A stretch of DNA of 64,000 bases from Dyella thiooxydans (GTDB lineage: Bacteria > Pseudomonadota > Gammaproteobacteria > Xanthomonadales > Rhodanobacteraceae): assembly GCF_001641285.1 (NCBI RefSeq), contig NZ_CP014841.1, positions 3,560,501-3,624,500 of the forward strand. Direction: 5' to 3'. Below the pieces are notes generated by a model. That model was not told the DNA's origin. It saw only the letters and a program-made list of their open reading frames with translations, and did not search any database. The position numbers and the translations under genes are program-made. Each line of letters begins with the position of its first letter. Within the stretch, counting starts at the first letter, position 1. Shown here in pieces: positions 56,962-64,000 of this stretch.

Positions 56962-58656
56962 ATGCGATGGACAGCGAAACCGGCCGGCAGCGTGCTGCTG
57001 GCCCTGGCATGGATGGCAACTGGCGCGGCGCAAGCCGGCTGCCCGGCTTGGCCGCGCGCGCGCGCCCGGCAGGAGCTGCAGGGGCTGCACGACCGGCTGG
57101 CGGCGTGGAACCACGCCTATCGGGTGGACGGCACGTCGCCGGTCAGCGATGCGGTCTACGACCAATCGCTGGCGCAGTACAAGCAATGGCGCAGCTGCTT
57201 CCCGCCACTGGCCCCTCCCGAGCTGCCGCACCTGGCCGATGCCGGTGGCCGCGTGCGGGCACCGGTAGCGCAGACCGGGCTGGCCAAGCTGCCCGATGCG
57301 GCAGCGGTGCAGTCGTGGATCGCCGCGCGCGGTGGTCGTGATCTCTGGATCCAGCCGAAGGCCGACGGCGTGGCGGTCACGCTGCTCTACGAGCACGGCG
57401 ACCTGCGCGAGGCGGTGAGCCGCGGCGATGGCACCCACGGTTCGAACTGGACGGCGGTCGCGCGCCGCATCGCCGCCGTGCCGAAGCATCTGCCGAACGC
57501 TCCGGCGCGGGTGGTACTGCAGGGCGAACTGGTGTGGCGTCTGCCCGGCCACGTACAGGCGCGCGACGGCGGCGGGAATGCCCGCTCGCGGGTCGCCGGT
57601 GCACTGGCACGCGGCTCGCTGGACGAGGTCACCGCGGCGCACATCGGGCTGTTCGTCTGGGACTGGCCGACTGGTCCCTTGGCCATGCGCGACCGGCTCG
57701 CCGGCCTGCGTGCGATGGGGCTGGGTGACAGCGCCGCGCTGACCGAGCCGGTGACGACGGTCGTCGGGGCCACCGCCTGGCGCGAGCGCTGGTATCGCCA
57801 GGCGTTGCCGTTCGCCGCGGATGGCGTGGTGTTGCGACAGGGGACGCGGCCGGCCGCCGGGACCTGGCGCGCCGCGCCGCCTGACTGGGCGGTGGCCTGG
57901 AAGTTTCCCGCCGCGCAGGCGCTCGCCACGGTGCGTGCGGTCGAGTTCCACAGCGGTCGCAGCGGAAGGGTAAGCGTGGTGCTGGCGCTCGAGCCGGTGC
58001 AGCTGGGCGACCACCGGGTGCAGCGGGTGAACGTCGGTTCGCTGGCCCGCTGGCGGCGGCTGGACGTGCGTCCCGGCGATCGCGTCGATCTCTCGCTGGC
58101 CGGCCTTACCATCCCCCGCCTCGATGGCGTGGCCTGGCGGCCGGCGCAACGCGCGCCCTTGCCGCAGCCGCCCCCTCGTCACGGCCCGATGGATTGCTGG
58201 CGTTACATCCCCGGCTGCCGGGCACAGTTCCTCGCGCGGCTGGCGTGGCTGGGCAGTCGCCATGGCCTGGACCTCGCGGGGGTGGGTGAGGGGACCTGGC
58301 AGCGGCTGGCCGAGGCCGGGCAGTTGCACGGTCTGCTGGACTGGATGGCGCTGGATGAGGCCAGGCTGGCCCGGGTGGACGGTATCGGCCCGGCACGCGC
58401 CAGGACCATCGCCGCGGCCTTCGCAGCGGCGCGGCGCATGGCCTTCCCGCGCTGGTTGTCGGCGCTGGCGCCGCCACCGATGGGTGATGCCGCCGCACCG
58501 GACTGGGCGACGCTGGCATCACGCAGCGTGGCCCAGTGGCAGCAGGCGCCCGGTATCGGTGCACTCCGCGCCCGTCGCCTGCACGCGTTCTTCCGCCATC
58601 CCGACGTGGTGGCGCTGGCCACGCGCCTGCACGCGGCGGGCGTGGCCGGCTTCTGA
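56962..58656 (+). CDS. ligB: NAD-dependent DNA ligase LigB
   Basis: This 564-aa LigB-type ligase has adenylation motif KADG (Lys133), with the nucleotidyltransferase motifs SRGDGTHGSNWTAV, VVLQGELVWR, FAADGVVLRQG and WAVAWKFPAAQA around it. An OB-fold (VQRVNVGSLARW) and helix-hairpin-helix region (DGIGPARARTIAAA) follow. The zinc finger is reduced and no BRCT domain is present, as in E. coli LigB (560 aa). Like E. coli LigB it opens with a signal-peptide-like segment (SVLLALAWMATGAAQAG) followed by CPAW. Activity and compartment are therefore uncertain. GGAGAG upstream supports the ATG at 56962. Confidence 0.9.
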   Translation: MRWTAKPAGSVLLALAWMATGAAQAGCPAWPRARARQELQGLHDRLAAWNHAYRVDGTSPVSDAVYDQSLAQYKQWRSCFPPLAPPELPHLADAGGRVRAPVAQTGLAKLPDAAAVQSWIAARGGRDLWIQPKADGVAVTLLYEHGDLREAVSRGDGTHGSNWTAVARRIAAVPKHLPNAPARVVLQGELVWRLPGHVQARDGGGNARSRVAGALARGSLDEVTAAHIGLFVWDWPTGPLAMRDRLAGLRAMGLGDSAALTEPVTTVVGATAWRERWYRQALPFAADGVVLRQGTRPAAGTWRAAPPDWAVAWKFPAAQALATVRAVEFHSGRSGRVSVVLALEPVQLGDHRVQRVNVGSLARWRRLDVRPGDRVDLSLAGLTIPRLDGVAWRPAQRAPLPQPPPRHGPMDCWRYIPGCRAQFLARLAWLGSRHGLDLAGVGEGTWQRLAEAGQLHGLLDWMALDEARLARVDGIGPARARTIAAAFAAARRMAFPRWLSALAPPPMGDAAAPDWATLASRSVAQWQQAPGIGALRARRLHAFFRHPDVVALATRLHAAGVAGF

Positions 58657-58663
58657 CGGTCGC

Positions 58664-59056
58664 TCAGTCGCCGATGTCGCCGTCGACGTAATACCAGCGG
58701 CCGTCCTCGCGCACGAAGCGACTCACCTCGTGCATGCGCTGCGCCTTGCCGCCACCATGGCGCAGGCGCGCGACGAACTCGACCACGGCGCGGTCGCCCT
58801 CCGGGACGTGGCGTTTCACGTCCAGCCCGAGCCAGGTCGGTGCCGGCTGCTGTGCGGCAAGATCGAGTGACGGCGGTCGCGTGCTGGCGTGCCAGCTGGC
58901 CAGCAGATAGGCCTCGTCGCGGCGCACGTAGGCGCTGTAGCGCGAGCGCATCAGGGCTTCGGCATCGGTGGCCGGAGCGCCGGCGTGCAGCGCACCGCAG
59001 CAGCGGGAATAGTCGCGCGGCAGGCCGCAGGGACAGGTATCACGAAGGGCAGGCAT
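58664..59056 (-). CDS. ychJ: YchJ family SEC-C motif protein
   Basis: This 130-aa UPF0225/YchJ-like protein has an N-terminal zinc-binding SEC-C motif ([20 protein letters not shown]), the signature [23 protein letters not shown], and an NTF2-like body ([26 protein letters not shown]). A metal-binding chaperone-like or housekeeping role is guessed for the family; no reaction is known. It is convergent with ligB, 7 bp away. Confidence 0.9.
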   Translation of the reverse strand: MPALRDTCPCGLPRDYSRCCGALHAGAPATDAEALMRSRYSAYVRRDEAYLLASWHASTRPPSLDLAAQQPAPTWLGLDVKRHVPEGDRAVVEFVARLRHGGGKAQRMHEVSRFVREDGRWYYVDGDIGD

Positions 59057-59129
59057 CGCACCGGGCGGAGATAGCAGCAGGGACCGGCGATGGTGCGCGC
59101 CGGGCCGCGTCCTGCCAAGGTGCTTCCGC

Positions 59130-59696
59130 TCAGAGCACGTGGAAGGTTTGCAGCCGGCCGCTGACCACCAGCGGAGCCAGGTCGTAACCCAGGCCGCGGG
59201 CGACCGACTTCAGCGCCTCGAGGACCTGGCGCTCCATGGTCGGCGCGCGCGACAGGATCCAAAGCTCGCGGCGACGCGGCTCACCCAGCATCAGCCACTG
59301 GAAGTCGGGGTCGTTGGCCAGCACCCACAGGTCCTTCCAGGCCGAGGGCAGCCACTGCGCCCACGCCGGTGCAGCGGTGCGCTGGAACTGGCCTGGCTCC
59401 TCCATTGCAAACCGGCGACGGGCCTGCAGGTCGTCGATCCGTTCGTTGCCGTTCGGCTCGGTCGAGGTGCGGCGCATCCGCAGCATGCCGGGCTCCGGCT
59501 CCTCCAGGTCCAGGCGGATATCGCGGTCGGTTGTGTGCTGCTGCGGCGAGGGCAGGCGCGCCATCTCGTGCCAGCGTCCCAGCATTCGCGCCAGGTCCAG
59601 CTGCGGTACGGCCTTCATCACGCCCGGGGTCGACACGGACAGCGCCACGCCGGTGGTCAGCGTGATCGGCAGGGAGGACGGGTGGGACCAGTTCAT
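59130..59696 (-). CDS. lipocalin family protein (Blc-like)
   Basis: This 188-aa protein carries the first lipocalin signature [18 protein letters not shown] (about residues 33-50), then a barrel with [40 protein letters not shown] and [13 protein letters not shown], the order seen in bacterial Blc-type lipocalins. There is no lipobox and only a weakly hydrophobic N-terminus, so unlike E. coli Blc it is probably not an outer-membrane lipoprotein. It would bind a small hydrophobic ligand. A start further in, at the Met in GVMKAVP (residue 27), is possible. Confidence 0.85.
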   Translation of the reverse strand: MNWSHPSSLPITLTTGVALSVSTPGVMKAVPQLDLARMLGRWHEMARLPSPQQHTTDRDIRLDLEEPEPGMLRMRRTSTEPNGNERIDDLQARRRFAMEEPGQFQRTAAPAWAQWLPSAWKDLWVLANDPDFQWLMLGEPRRRELWILSRAPTMERQVLEALKSVARGLGYDLAPLVVSGRLQTFHVL

Positions 59697-59961
59697 GTCG
59701 CGTTCCTTGGATGCAGCCGGCCCGCATGCCGCGGGTTTCCGCCGCTCGCGGACCCGGCCGGAGACGACGCTCTGCAGACACCCAGGCGTGCGGGATGCGC
59801 GGGCACTGCCCTAGGACATCGGCATCCCGCGGAAAAGCTTGAGTCGCGTTGGGGCGTTCTCGCGGGAACGCCCGAGTTGCACGAGACCGGTCCAGCGACC
59901 GGCGGACGATCACCCGGGAGAAGCGGTTAAAGGGCAGGCCGCGCGGCTGCCCGCAGGGTCG

Positions 59962-60159
59962 TCAGGCGGGGCGACCCCGCAGCACGCGCGCCGGCAGCAT
60001 CAGCAGCGCACCGAGGAAGGCGAACACGGCGCTGACGGTGATGCCGACCAGCCGGAACGGCAGCGCAAGCAGCCACACGATGGGGTACAGCACCAGCGCC
60101 AGCAGGGCGATCGGCCAGCAGAACACCAGCAGCAGCAACCAGAGCAGGAAACCGACCAT
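59962..60159 (-). CDS. small two-span membrane protein
   Basis: This 65-aa, very hydrophobic protein has two adjacent transmembrane segments (FLLWLLLLVFCWPIALLALV and VGITVSAVFAFLGALLMLP) joined by a short loop and a basic tail ending LRGRPA. GAGGT seven bases before the ATG at 60159 supports translation. It is of unknown function. The 265 bp downstream (59697-59961), up to the lipocalin gene, hold only a hairpin GGGCGTTC...GAACGCCC at about 59852-59873. Confidence 0.7.
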   Translation of the reverse strand: MVGFLLWLLLLVFCWPIALLALVLYPIVWLLALPFRLVGITVSAVFAFLGALLMLPARVLRGRPA

Positions 60160-60204
60160 GGCGCACCTCGCGCTCGGGTGGGGAAGGCCTCCGATGATAC
60201 GCCG

Positions 60205-60783
60205 TCAGCCGAAGGGGCTCACCCCAACGATCAGCCTATGCAGCCAGAACGCGAACACCGCCCAGGCCGCCATGCCCACCACCACGGTGATCACGGTGCG
60301 CGAGGCCGGCCCCTTCGGGTAGGTGACGCCGGCGGCACGGTCGCGACGGCGCGAGACCATGAAATCCGCCACCGCCCACAGCAGGAAGCCGCCGAACAGC
60401 ACGATGTCGTGCAGCATGCCGGCGGCCAGCAGATGGCCGAACGCCCACAGCTTCACCGCGGCCAGCATGGGGTGGCCGATACGTGCCTTGATCGCATTGC
60501 CCGGGACGTAGGCCGCCGCCAGCAGCACGAAGGCGAGCAGGGTGAACAGGGCGTTGAGATGGCGCAGGGCCATCGGCGGCACCCACACCACCACCGGGTG
60601 CTGGCGCGCCAGCCCGAAGCCCCACACCAGCAGCACGAAGCCGGCAATCGAGAGGATGGAATACAGCCCCTTCCAGCCCTTCTCGCCGAGCCGAGCCACC
60701 TGCCGCGTGCGCCAGCCGTCGGCGAACACGCGCACCGAGTGCACGCCCAGGAACAACAGCAGACCGAGGATCAGCATCGCCAT
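60205..60783 (-). CDS. NnrU family membrane protein
   Basis: This 192-aa polytopic protein has about five membrane segments. It has the NnrU opening ILGLLLFLGVHSVRVFAD, then GWKGLYSILSIAGFVLLVWGFG, RHLNALFTLLAFVLLAAAYVPGN and IGHPMLAAVKLWAFGHLLAAG, which match the family and the related isoprenylcysteine methyltransferase-like fold. NnrU is linked to nitric oxide and denitrification metabolism in some bacteria, but no such genes lie here. GGAG nine bases upstream supports the ATG. Confidence 0.88.
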   Translation of the reverse strand: MAMLILGLLLFLGVHSVRVFADGWRTRQVARLGEKGWKGLYSILSIAGFVLLVWGFGLARQHPVVVWVPPMALRHLNALFTLLAFVLLAAAYVPGNAIKARIGHPMLAAVKLWAFGHLLAAGMLHDIVLFGGFLLWAVADFMVSRRRDRAAGVTYPKGPASRTVITVVVGMAAWAVFAFWLHRLIVGVSPFG

Positions 60784-60831
60784 CGAACGTTGCTCCGTGC
60801 CCTGAGGGAATGGGGCGAGTGTAGCGGTGGC

Positions 60832-61398
60832 TCAGCCGGCGAGGTGCACCCGCACGGCGAGGGCCTTGCCGTCGATCCGGATCGTGCCGGGCGCTTCTGC
60901 ACCGGGCAGCCAGCTGTCGCCGGGGCCGAGGTCGCCGTCCGGCGTGCGGGCCTGGCCGCGCACGAGGTGCAGCAGCACGAGGTCCGGCGGAGCCGGCCGG
61001 AGGGCTGCGTCGTGCCATACCTCGACCTCGCCGGTGGCGCGGCCACGCCGCAGCATCAGGTTGAAGTCGCGGGTCGGGCCGCCCGCCAGGGCCACCGCCA
61101 CGTCGGCCTCGCCGGGAAAGGCGAACGGCGCACACGGCGTGGTGAGCTCGTGGACCTGCGCGCTGTCCAGCGTCATGCGGAAGCCGGCGCCGTCGAGCAG
61201 CACGATGGTCCGGTCCACGCCGGGAAAGCGCGAGAACGGCGCGGCGCCGACCACGTCGGCCAGGCTCACCCGCCAGAGGAAATCGTCGGCGCCTGCGCCG
61301 GGCGGCATCACCGCCAGCTCGCGGGTGATGCCCTGACCGTTGCGCCACGGCACCGCCTGCAGTTCGTCCGCGCGCAGGATGCGGCCGGCGGTGCTCAT
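60832..61398 (-). CDS. HutD/Ves family protein
   Basis: This 188-aa double-cupin protein of the HutD/Ves family has the opening VPWRNGQGITRELAVMPPG, FLWRVSLADVVGAAPFSRFPGVDRTIVLLDGAGFRM, and FAFPGEADVAVALAGGPTRDFNLMLRRG. In other bacteria HutD sits in histidine-utilisation operons and may set formylaminoacyl-pathway flux; E. coli Ves is cold-induced. No hut gene is present here. Instead the ATG at 61398 overlaps the dinG stop (ATGA), so it is coupled to a DNA helicase gene. Confidence 0.88.
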   Translation of the reverse strand: MSTAGRILRADELQAVPWRNGQGITRELAVMPPGAGADDFLWRVSLADVVGAAPFSRFPGVDRTIVLLDGAGFRMTLDSAQVHELTTPCAPFAFPGEADVAVALAGGPTRDFNLMLRRGRATGEVEVWHDAALRPAPPDLVLLHLVRGQARTPDGDLGPGDSWLPGAEAPGTIRIDGKALAVRVHLAG

Positions 61399-63500
61399 GC
61401 GGCGCGCTCGATCACGCGCTCGAACGGCGGCAGTGCCTGCAGCATGCGCTCGCCGTAGCGCTTGACCACCACCCGGCGGTCCAGCAGCACGATGCGGCCG
61501 CGGTCGGCCTCGCTGCGGATCAGCCGGCCGCAGTACTGGATCAGCAGGCGCGTGGCCTCCGGCACGGTGACCTCGATGAAGGGATTGCGCCCGCGCGATT
61601 CCAGCCACTCGGCGTAGGTGGCGCCGACCGGATCGGTCGGCACCGCGAACGGCAGCTGGGTGATCACCACCGTCTCGCAGAGCTTGCCGGGGAGATCGAG
61701 ACCCTCGCCGAACGAGGCCAGCCCGAACAGCGTGCTGCCCTTGCCGGCCTCGATGTCGGCGATGTGCTCGGCGACCAGCTGCGACTTGCCCAGCGAGCCC
61801 TGCGCGCGCACCTTGCGCACCATCGCGATCGGCAGCTTCTGCAGCACGCGGTCGAGCTTGGCGCGCGAGGTGAACAGCACCAGGTTGCCGGCATCCCAAT
61901 CCAGGTTTTCCGCCAGCCATTCGCACACTTCCTCGGCGTGCGCGTCGCGGGCGTCGGGCAGGCTTTCCATCGCCGGCACTTCCAGCCGCGCCTGCTCGGC
62001 CAGGTTGAAGGGCGAGGGCAGGCTCAGCGTGACCGCCTCGTCGGGCAGGCCGACCGCATCGGCGAAGTGGCGGAAGTTGGCGCCGGCGCTGAGCGTGGCC
62101 GAGGTCATCACCACGCCGCTGGCGTTGCCCCACAGCACGTTGCGCAGCAGGCCCGCGGCCGACACCGCCGAGGCGTGGCAGACCAGCTGCTGGTCCGCCG
62201 CCTGGGTGACCCAGCGCGCCAGCGGCGGCGCATGTTCGTGGTCCGGCGTGGACCAGGCGCGCCAGCAGCGGCCCTGCCGCTCCAGCCGTTCCAGCGCGAT
62301 GCCCAGCTCGCGCGCCAGCGCTTCCTGGGTCGGTCCGCCCTCGCTCATCTCCACCACCGCGCGGCGCACCGCGTTGAGCCAGCGCTGCACCTCGCCGGTG
62401 AGCACGGCGAGGTGTTCGGCGTGCAGCGTCCACTGTTCCGGCAGCTGGCCGAGCGAGCCGCGGTACATCGGCTCCTGTTCGCCGGGGTCGGGCATCCAGG
62501 CCAGGCGGATCTCGCGCTCCAGTTCCTCCAGCGCGTCGCTGAGCTCCTGCAGCTTGGCGTCGCCCAGGTCGAGGGTGAGCTTGCCCAGCAGTTCCTTGTC
62601 GGTGAGCGAGTAGGCCGCGTGCACCTGGCGCCCGAGCCGGCTCAGCTGGCGCGTCGCGGCGCCGAGGAAGACCTCGGCGGTGCCGCGGTCGATCGCCTTG
62701 CTGGCGACGTGGTGGGCCTCGTCGAACACGTACAGCGTCTCGTCCGGCTTGGGCAGGATCACCCCGCCCCAGCTGTCCTCCTCGCTGCCGGGCATGGTCA
62801 GGTCGGCCAGCACCAGGTCCTGGTTGGCCACCACGATCTCGGCATCGGCCACCGCGCGGCGCGCGGCGAAGAACGGGCAGCCCATGAACTGCGCGCAGCG
62901 GCGACCGGTGCAGCCGCCGGCGCTGGTGGTGATCATCGCGCGCACCATGTCGCCGACCGGCTCGGGCGCGGCGTCCATGTCGCCGTCCCAGCGGCCGGTG
63001 TCCAGCGCGGTCACCAGCTTGCCCAATGCGGCCTTGTCGCGCTCGCCCGGCGGCTTGCTCCACAGCGCCAGGTCGGTGTCGAAGCCCAGCCCCAGCTGCG
63101 CGTCGGCGGCCAGGCTGTTGCCGGCCATCAGCAGGTTGCGCGGGCAGACGTAGCGGCCGCGCCCCTTGGCCAGCGCCACCTTGGCCTCGATGCCGTTGAG
63201 CGACAGGTACAGCGGGATATCGCGCTGCACCAGCTGCTCCTGCAGCGCGACGGTGGCGGTGGCGATGAGCAGCTTCTTCCTCTGCGCCCGCGCCACCGCG
63301 TGACCGGCGATCAGGTAGGCCATCGACTTGCCGGTGCCGGTCGGCGCCTCGATCACCGCCGCGCCACCTGCCTCGGCCAGCGCCTTGGCCACCTCGGCGA
63401 TCATCCGCCCCTGCGAGGCGCGCGGACGGAACCCGGGCAGGCCGTCCTTGAGACGGGTGTAGGCGGCGCGGATGGCGTCCTTGGTGTCGTCGGTCAGCAC
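61395..63500 (-). CDS. dinG: ATP-dependent DNA helicase DinG
   Basis: This 701-aa XPD-like 5'-3' helicase has Walker A EAPTGTGKSM (Lys58), iron-sulphur cysteines in RYVCPRNLL and GGCTGRRCAQFMGCPFF, the DEAHHVASKA box, MTSATLSAG, FGLASFGEGLDLPG and QYCGRLIRSEADRGRIVLLDRR. DinG resolves R-loops and DNA structures arising from replication-transcription conflict and is SOS-induced in E. coli. The start is a GTG at 63500, matching the N-terminus of E. coli DinG; no good ribosome site or LexA box is visible upstream. It is coupled to hutD downstream. Confidence 0.93.
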   Translation of the reverse strand: MLTDDTKDAIRAAYTRLKDGLPGFRPRASQGRMIAEVAKALAEAGGAAVIEAPTGTGKSMAYLIAGHAVARAQRKKLLIATATVALQEQLVQRDIPLYLSLNGIEAKVALAKGRGRYVCPRNLLMAGNSLAADAQLGLGFDTDLALWSKPPGERDKAALGKLVTALDTGRWDGDMDAAPEPVGDMVRAMITTSAGGCTGRRCAQFMGCPFFAARRAVADAEIVVANQDLVLADLTMPGSEEDSWGGVILPKPDETLYVFDEAHHVASKAIDRGTAEVFLGAATRQLSRLGRQVHAAYSLTDKELLGKLTLDLGDAKLQELSDALEELEREIRLAWMPDPGEQEPMYRGSLGQLPEQWTLHAEHLAVLTGEVQRWLNAVRRAVVEMSEGGPTQEALARELGIALERLERQGRCWRAWSTPDHEHAPPLARWVTQAADQQLVCHASAVSAAGLLRNVLWGNASGVVMTSATLSAGANFRHFADAVGLPDEAVTLSLPSPFNLAEQARLEVPAMESLPDARDAHAEEVCEWLAENLDWDAGNLVLFTSRAKLDRVLQKLPIAMVRKVRAQGSLGKSQLVAEHIADIEAGKGSTLFGLASFGEGLDLPGKLCETVVITQLPFAVPTDPVGATYAEWLESRGRNPFIEVTVPEATRLLIQYCGRLIRSEADRGRIVLLDRRVVVKRYGERMLQALPPFERVIERAA

Positions 63501-63631
63501 GGGGTCAAGCCGGAGGGGAAACGGTCGATAAGGGGCGATGAGGCGTGGAAGCGAGGGCAGGCACGCGGGCAGACCAGTGTATCGGATCGCCCCGGCAGGC
63601 TTCGCCGACGGCCATGGAGCAACGAGACCCG

Positions 63632-64000
63632 ATGAAGCCACTACCGCACGACGAGATGCCGAGCACGCCCGTCGCCAGCCCGCTGACGTGGCTGGAGCGG
63701 TTGCTGGAAGCGCCGAGCCCGTCGGCCGTCGCCGGCGTGGTGACGGACATGGCGCTGAGCGCGCCGGAGGTCGAGGCGGCCTGGGTGCTGTGGTGGATGC
63801 CCGGGCAGATGCAGCCGGAATGCTGTCCACCGATGCGCCTGGACGCGGACGCGACCGCTGCCGTCCTTGCCGTGACCGGACAGGAGCGGCTGCACGGCAG
63901 TGCCGACGGCTCGCTGCTGGCGTGGCGGCTGTGCCGTCCGGCGCGCGCGGTGTTGCTGCTGCGCTGGCGCGAGGCCCAACGGGACCCCGTGCAGGCCATG
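63632..64000 (+). CDS. N-terminal fragment of an unidentified protein
   Basis: An open frame starts at ATG 63632 (or 63614, six codons earlier) and runs off the right edge, giving 123 residues. It begins MKPLPHDEMPSTP, continues WLERLLEAPSPSAVAGVV and WVLWWMPGQMQPECCPPM, then RLHGSADGSLLAWRL. Alternating hydrophobic strands and helices with no membrane segment suggest a GAF-like sensory domain at the start of a signalling protein, but this is a guess. It is divergent from dinG across about 130 bp with no clear promoter. Confidence 0.6.
   Translation, partial: MKPLPHDEMPSTPVASPLTWLERLLEAPSPSAVAGVVTDMALSAPEVEAAWVLWWMPGQMQPECCPPMRLDADATAAVLAVTGQERLHGSADGSLLAWRLCRPARAVLLLRWREAQRDPVQAM

Overview
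The window is a GC-rich, gene-dense bacterial chromosome segment. The type II secretion operon runs in the order E-F-G-H-I-J-K-L-M-N-D, which is the Xps layout of Xanthomonas relatives. Together with tatABC, gltBD, rluE/rluF, hrpB, dinG and ligB this points to a gammaproteobacterium of the order Lysobacterales (Xanthomonadales), probably family Rhodanobacteraceae (Rhodanobacter/Dyella/Frateuria-like). This placement is inferred from gene content; no rRNA or tRNA gene lies in the window. I saw no prophage, integrase, transposase or CRISPR array.

Layout. 1-3.4 kb: end of an SRPBCC-like gene, a NYN-domain protein, an exported methyltransferase-like protein, rluE and, reversed, tatD. 3.7-14.7 kb: a complete 11-gene type II secretion operon (gspE to gspD) in which most adjacent genes overlap by 4 nt. 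14.7-28.3 kb: hrpB, a DUF2167 membrane protein, a CHASE-PAS-GGDEF-EAL signalling protein, a secreted M28 peptidase, a flavoprotein, a tiny exported CxxCH protein, rluF, a YadGH-type ABC exporter and a ferredoxin-NADP reductase. 28.3-33.5 kb: a chaperone-usher fimbrial operon on the minus strand (pilin, chaperone, usher, two-domain adhesin) plus a small convergent orphan pilin-like gene. 33.5-38.4 kb: an AT-richer divergent control region, then a coupled plus-strand operon: 16-codon leader ORF, polytopic membrane protein, 66-aa XRE regulator, exported S33 peptidase, 56-aa membrane peptide and a NatAB-like ABC exporter. 38.5-46 kb: hydrolase and hemH (minus), a SYLF protein, tatABC, a DUF985 cupin, a ctpA-type protease and envC. 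46-52 kb: gltB and gltD. 52-64 kb: a doubly broken pseudogene, a fused SpmA/SpmB transporter-like protein, a tandem methylglyoxal-synthase-like protein, an NRDE protein, ligB, ychJ, a lipocalin, nnrU, hutD, dinG and the start of one further gene.

How the genes relate. Much of the window concerns the cell envelope and export: type II secretion, Tat translocation (which can feed type II secretion with folded proteins), chaperone-usher pili, EnvC and a carboxyl-terminal protease. The rest is mainly housekeeping: glutamate synthesis, heme synthesis, rRNA pseudouridylation and DNA helicases or ligase.

Less ordinary points. (1) A purine-rich dispersed inverted-repeat family occurs three times (about 38.4, 50.7 and 55.8-56.0 kb); twice it supplies the stop codon of a gene, once it separates gltB from gltD, and once it encloses a second repeat type. 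(2) The palindrome-controlled leader/membrane protein/XRE/S33/NatAB operon. (3) A methylglyoxal synthase whose N-terminal half looks like a second, degenerate copy of the same domain. (4) A GspE lacking the four-cysteine zinc motif, and a lipoprotein secretin with a long Gly/Ser insert.
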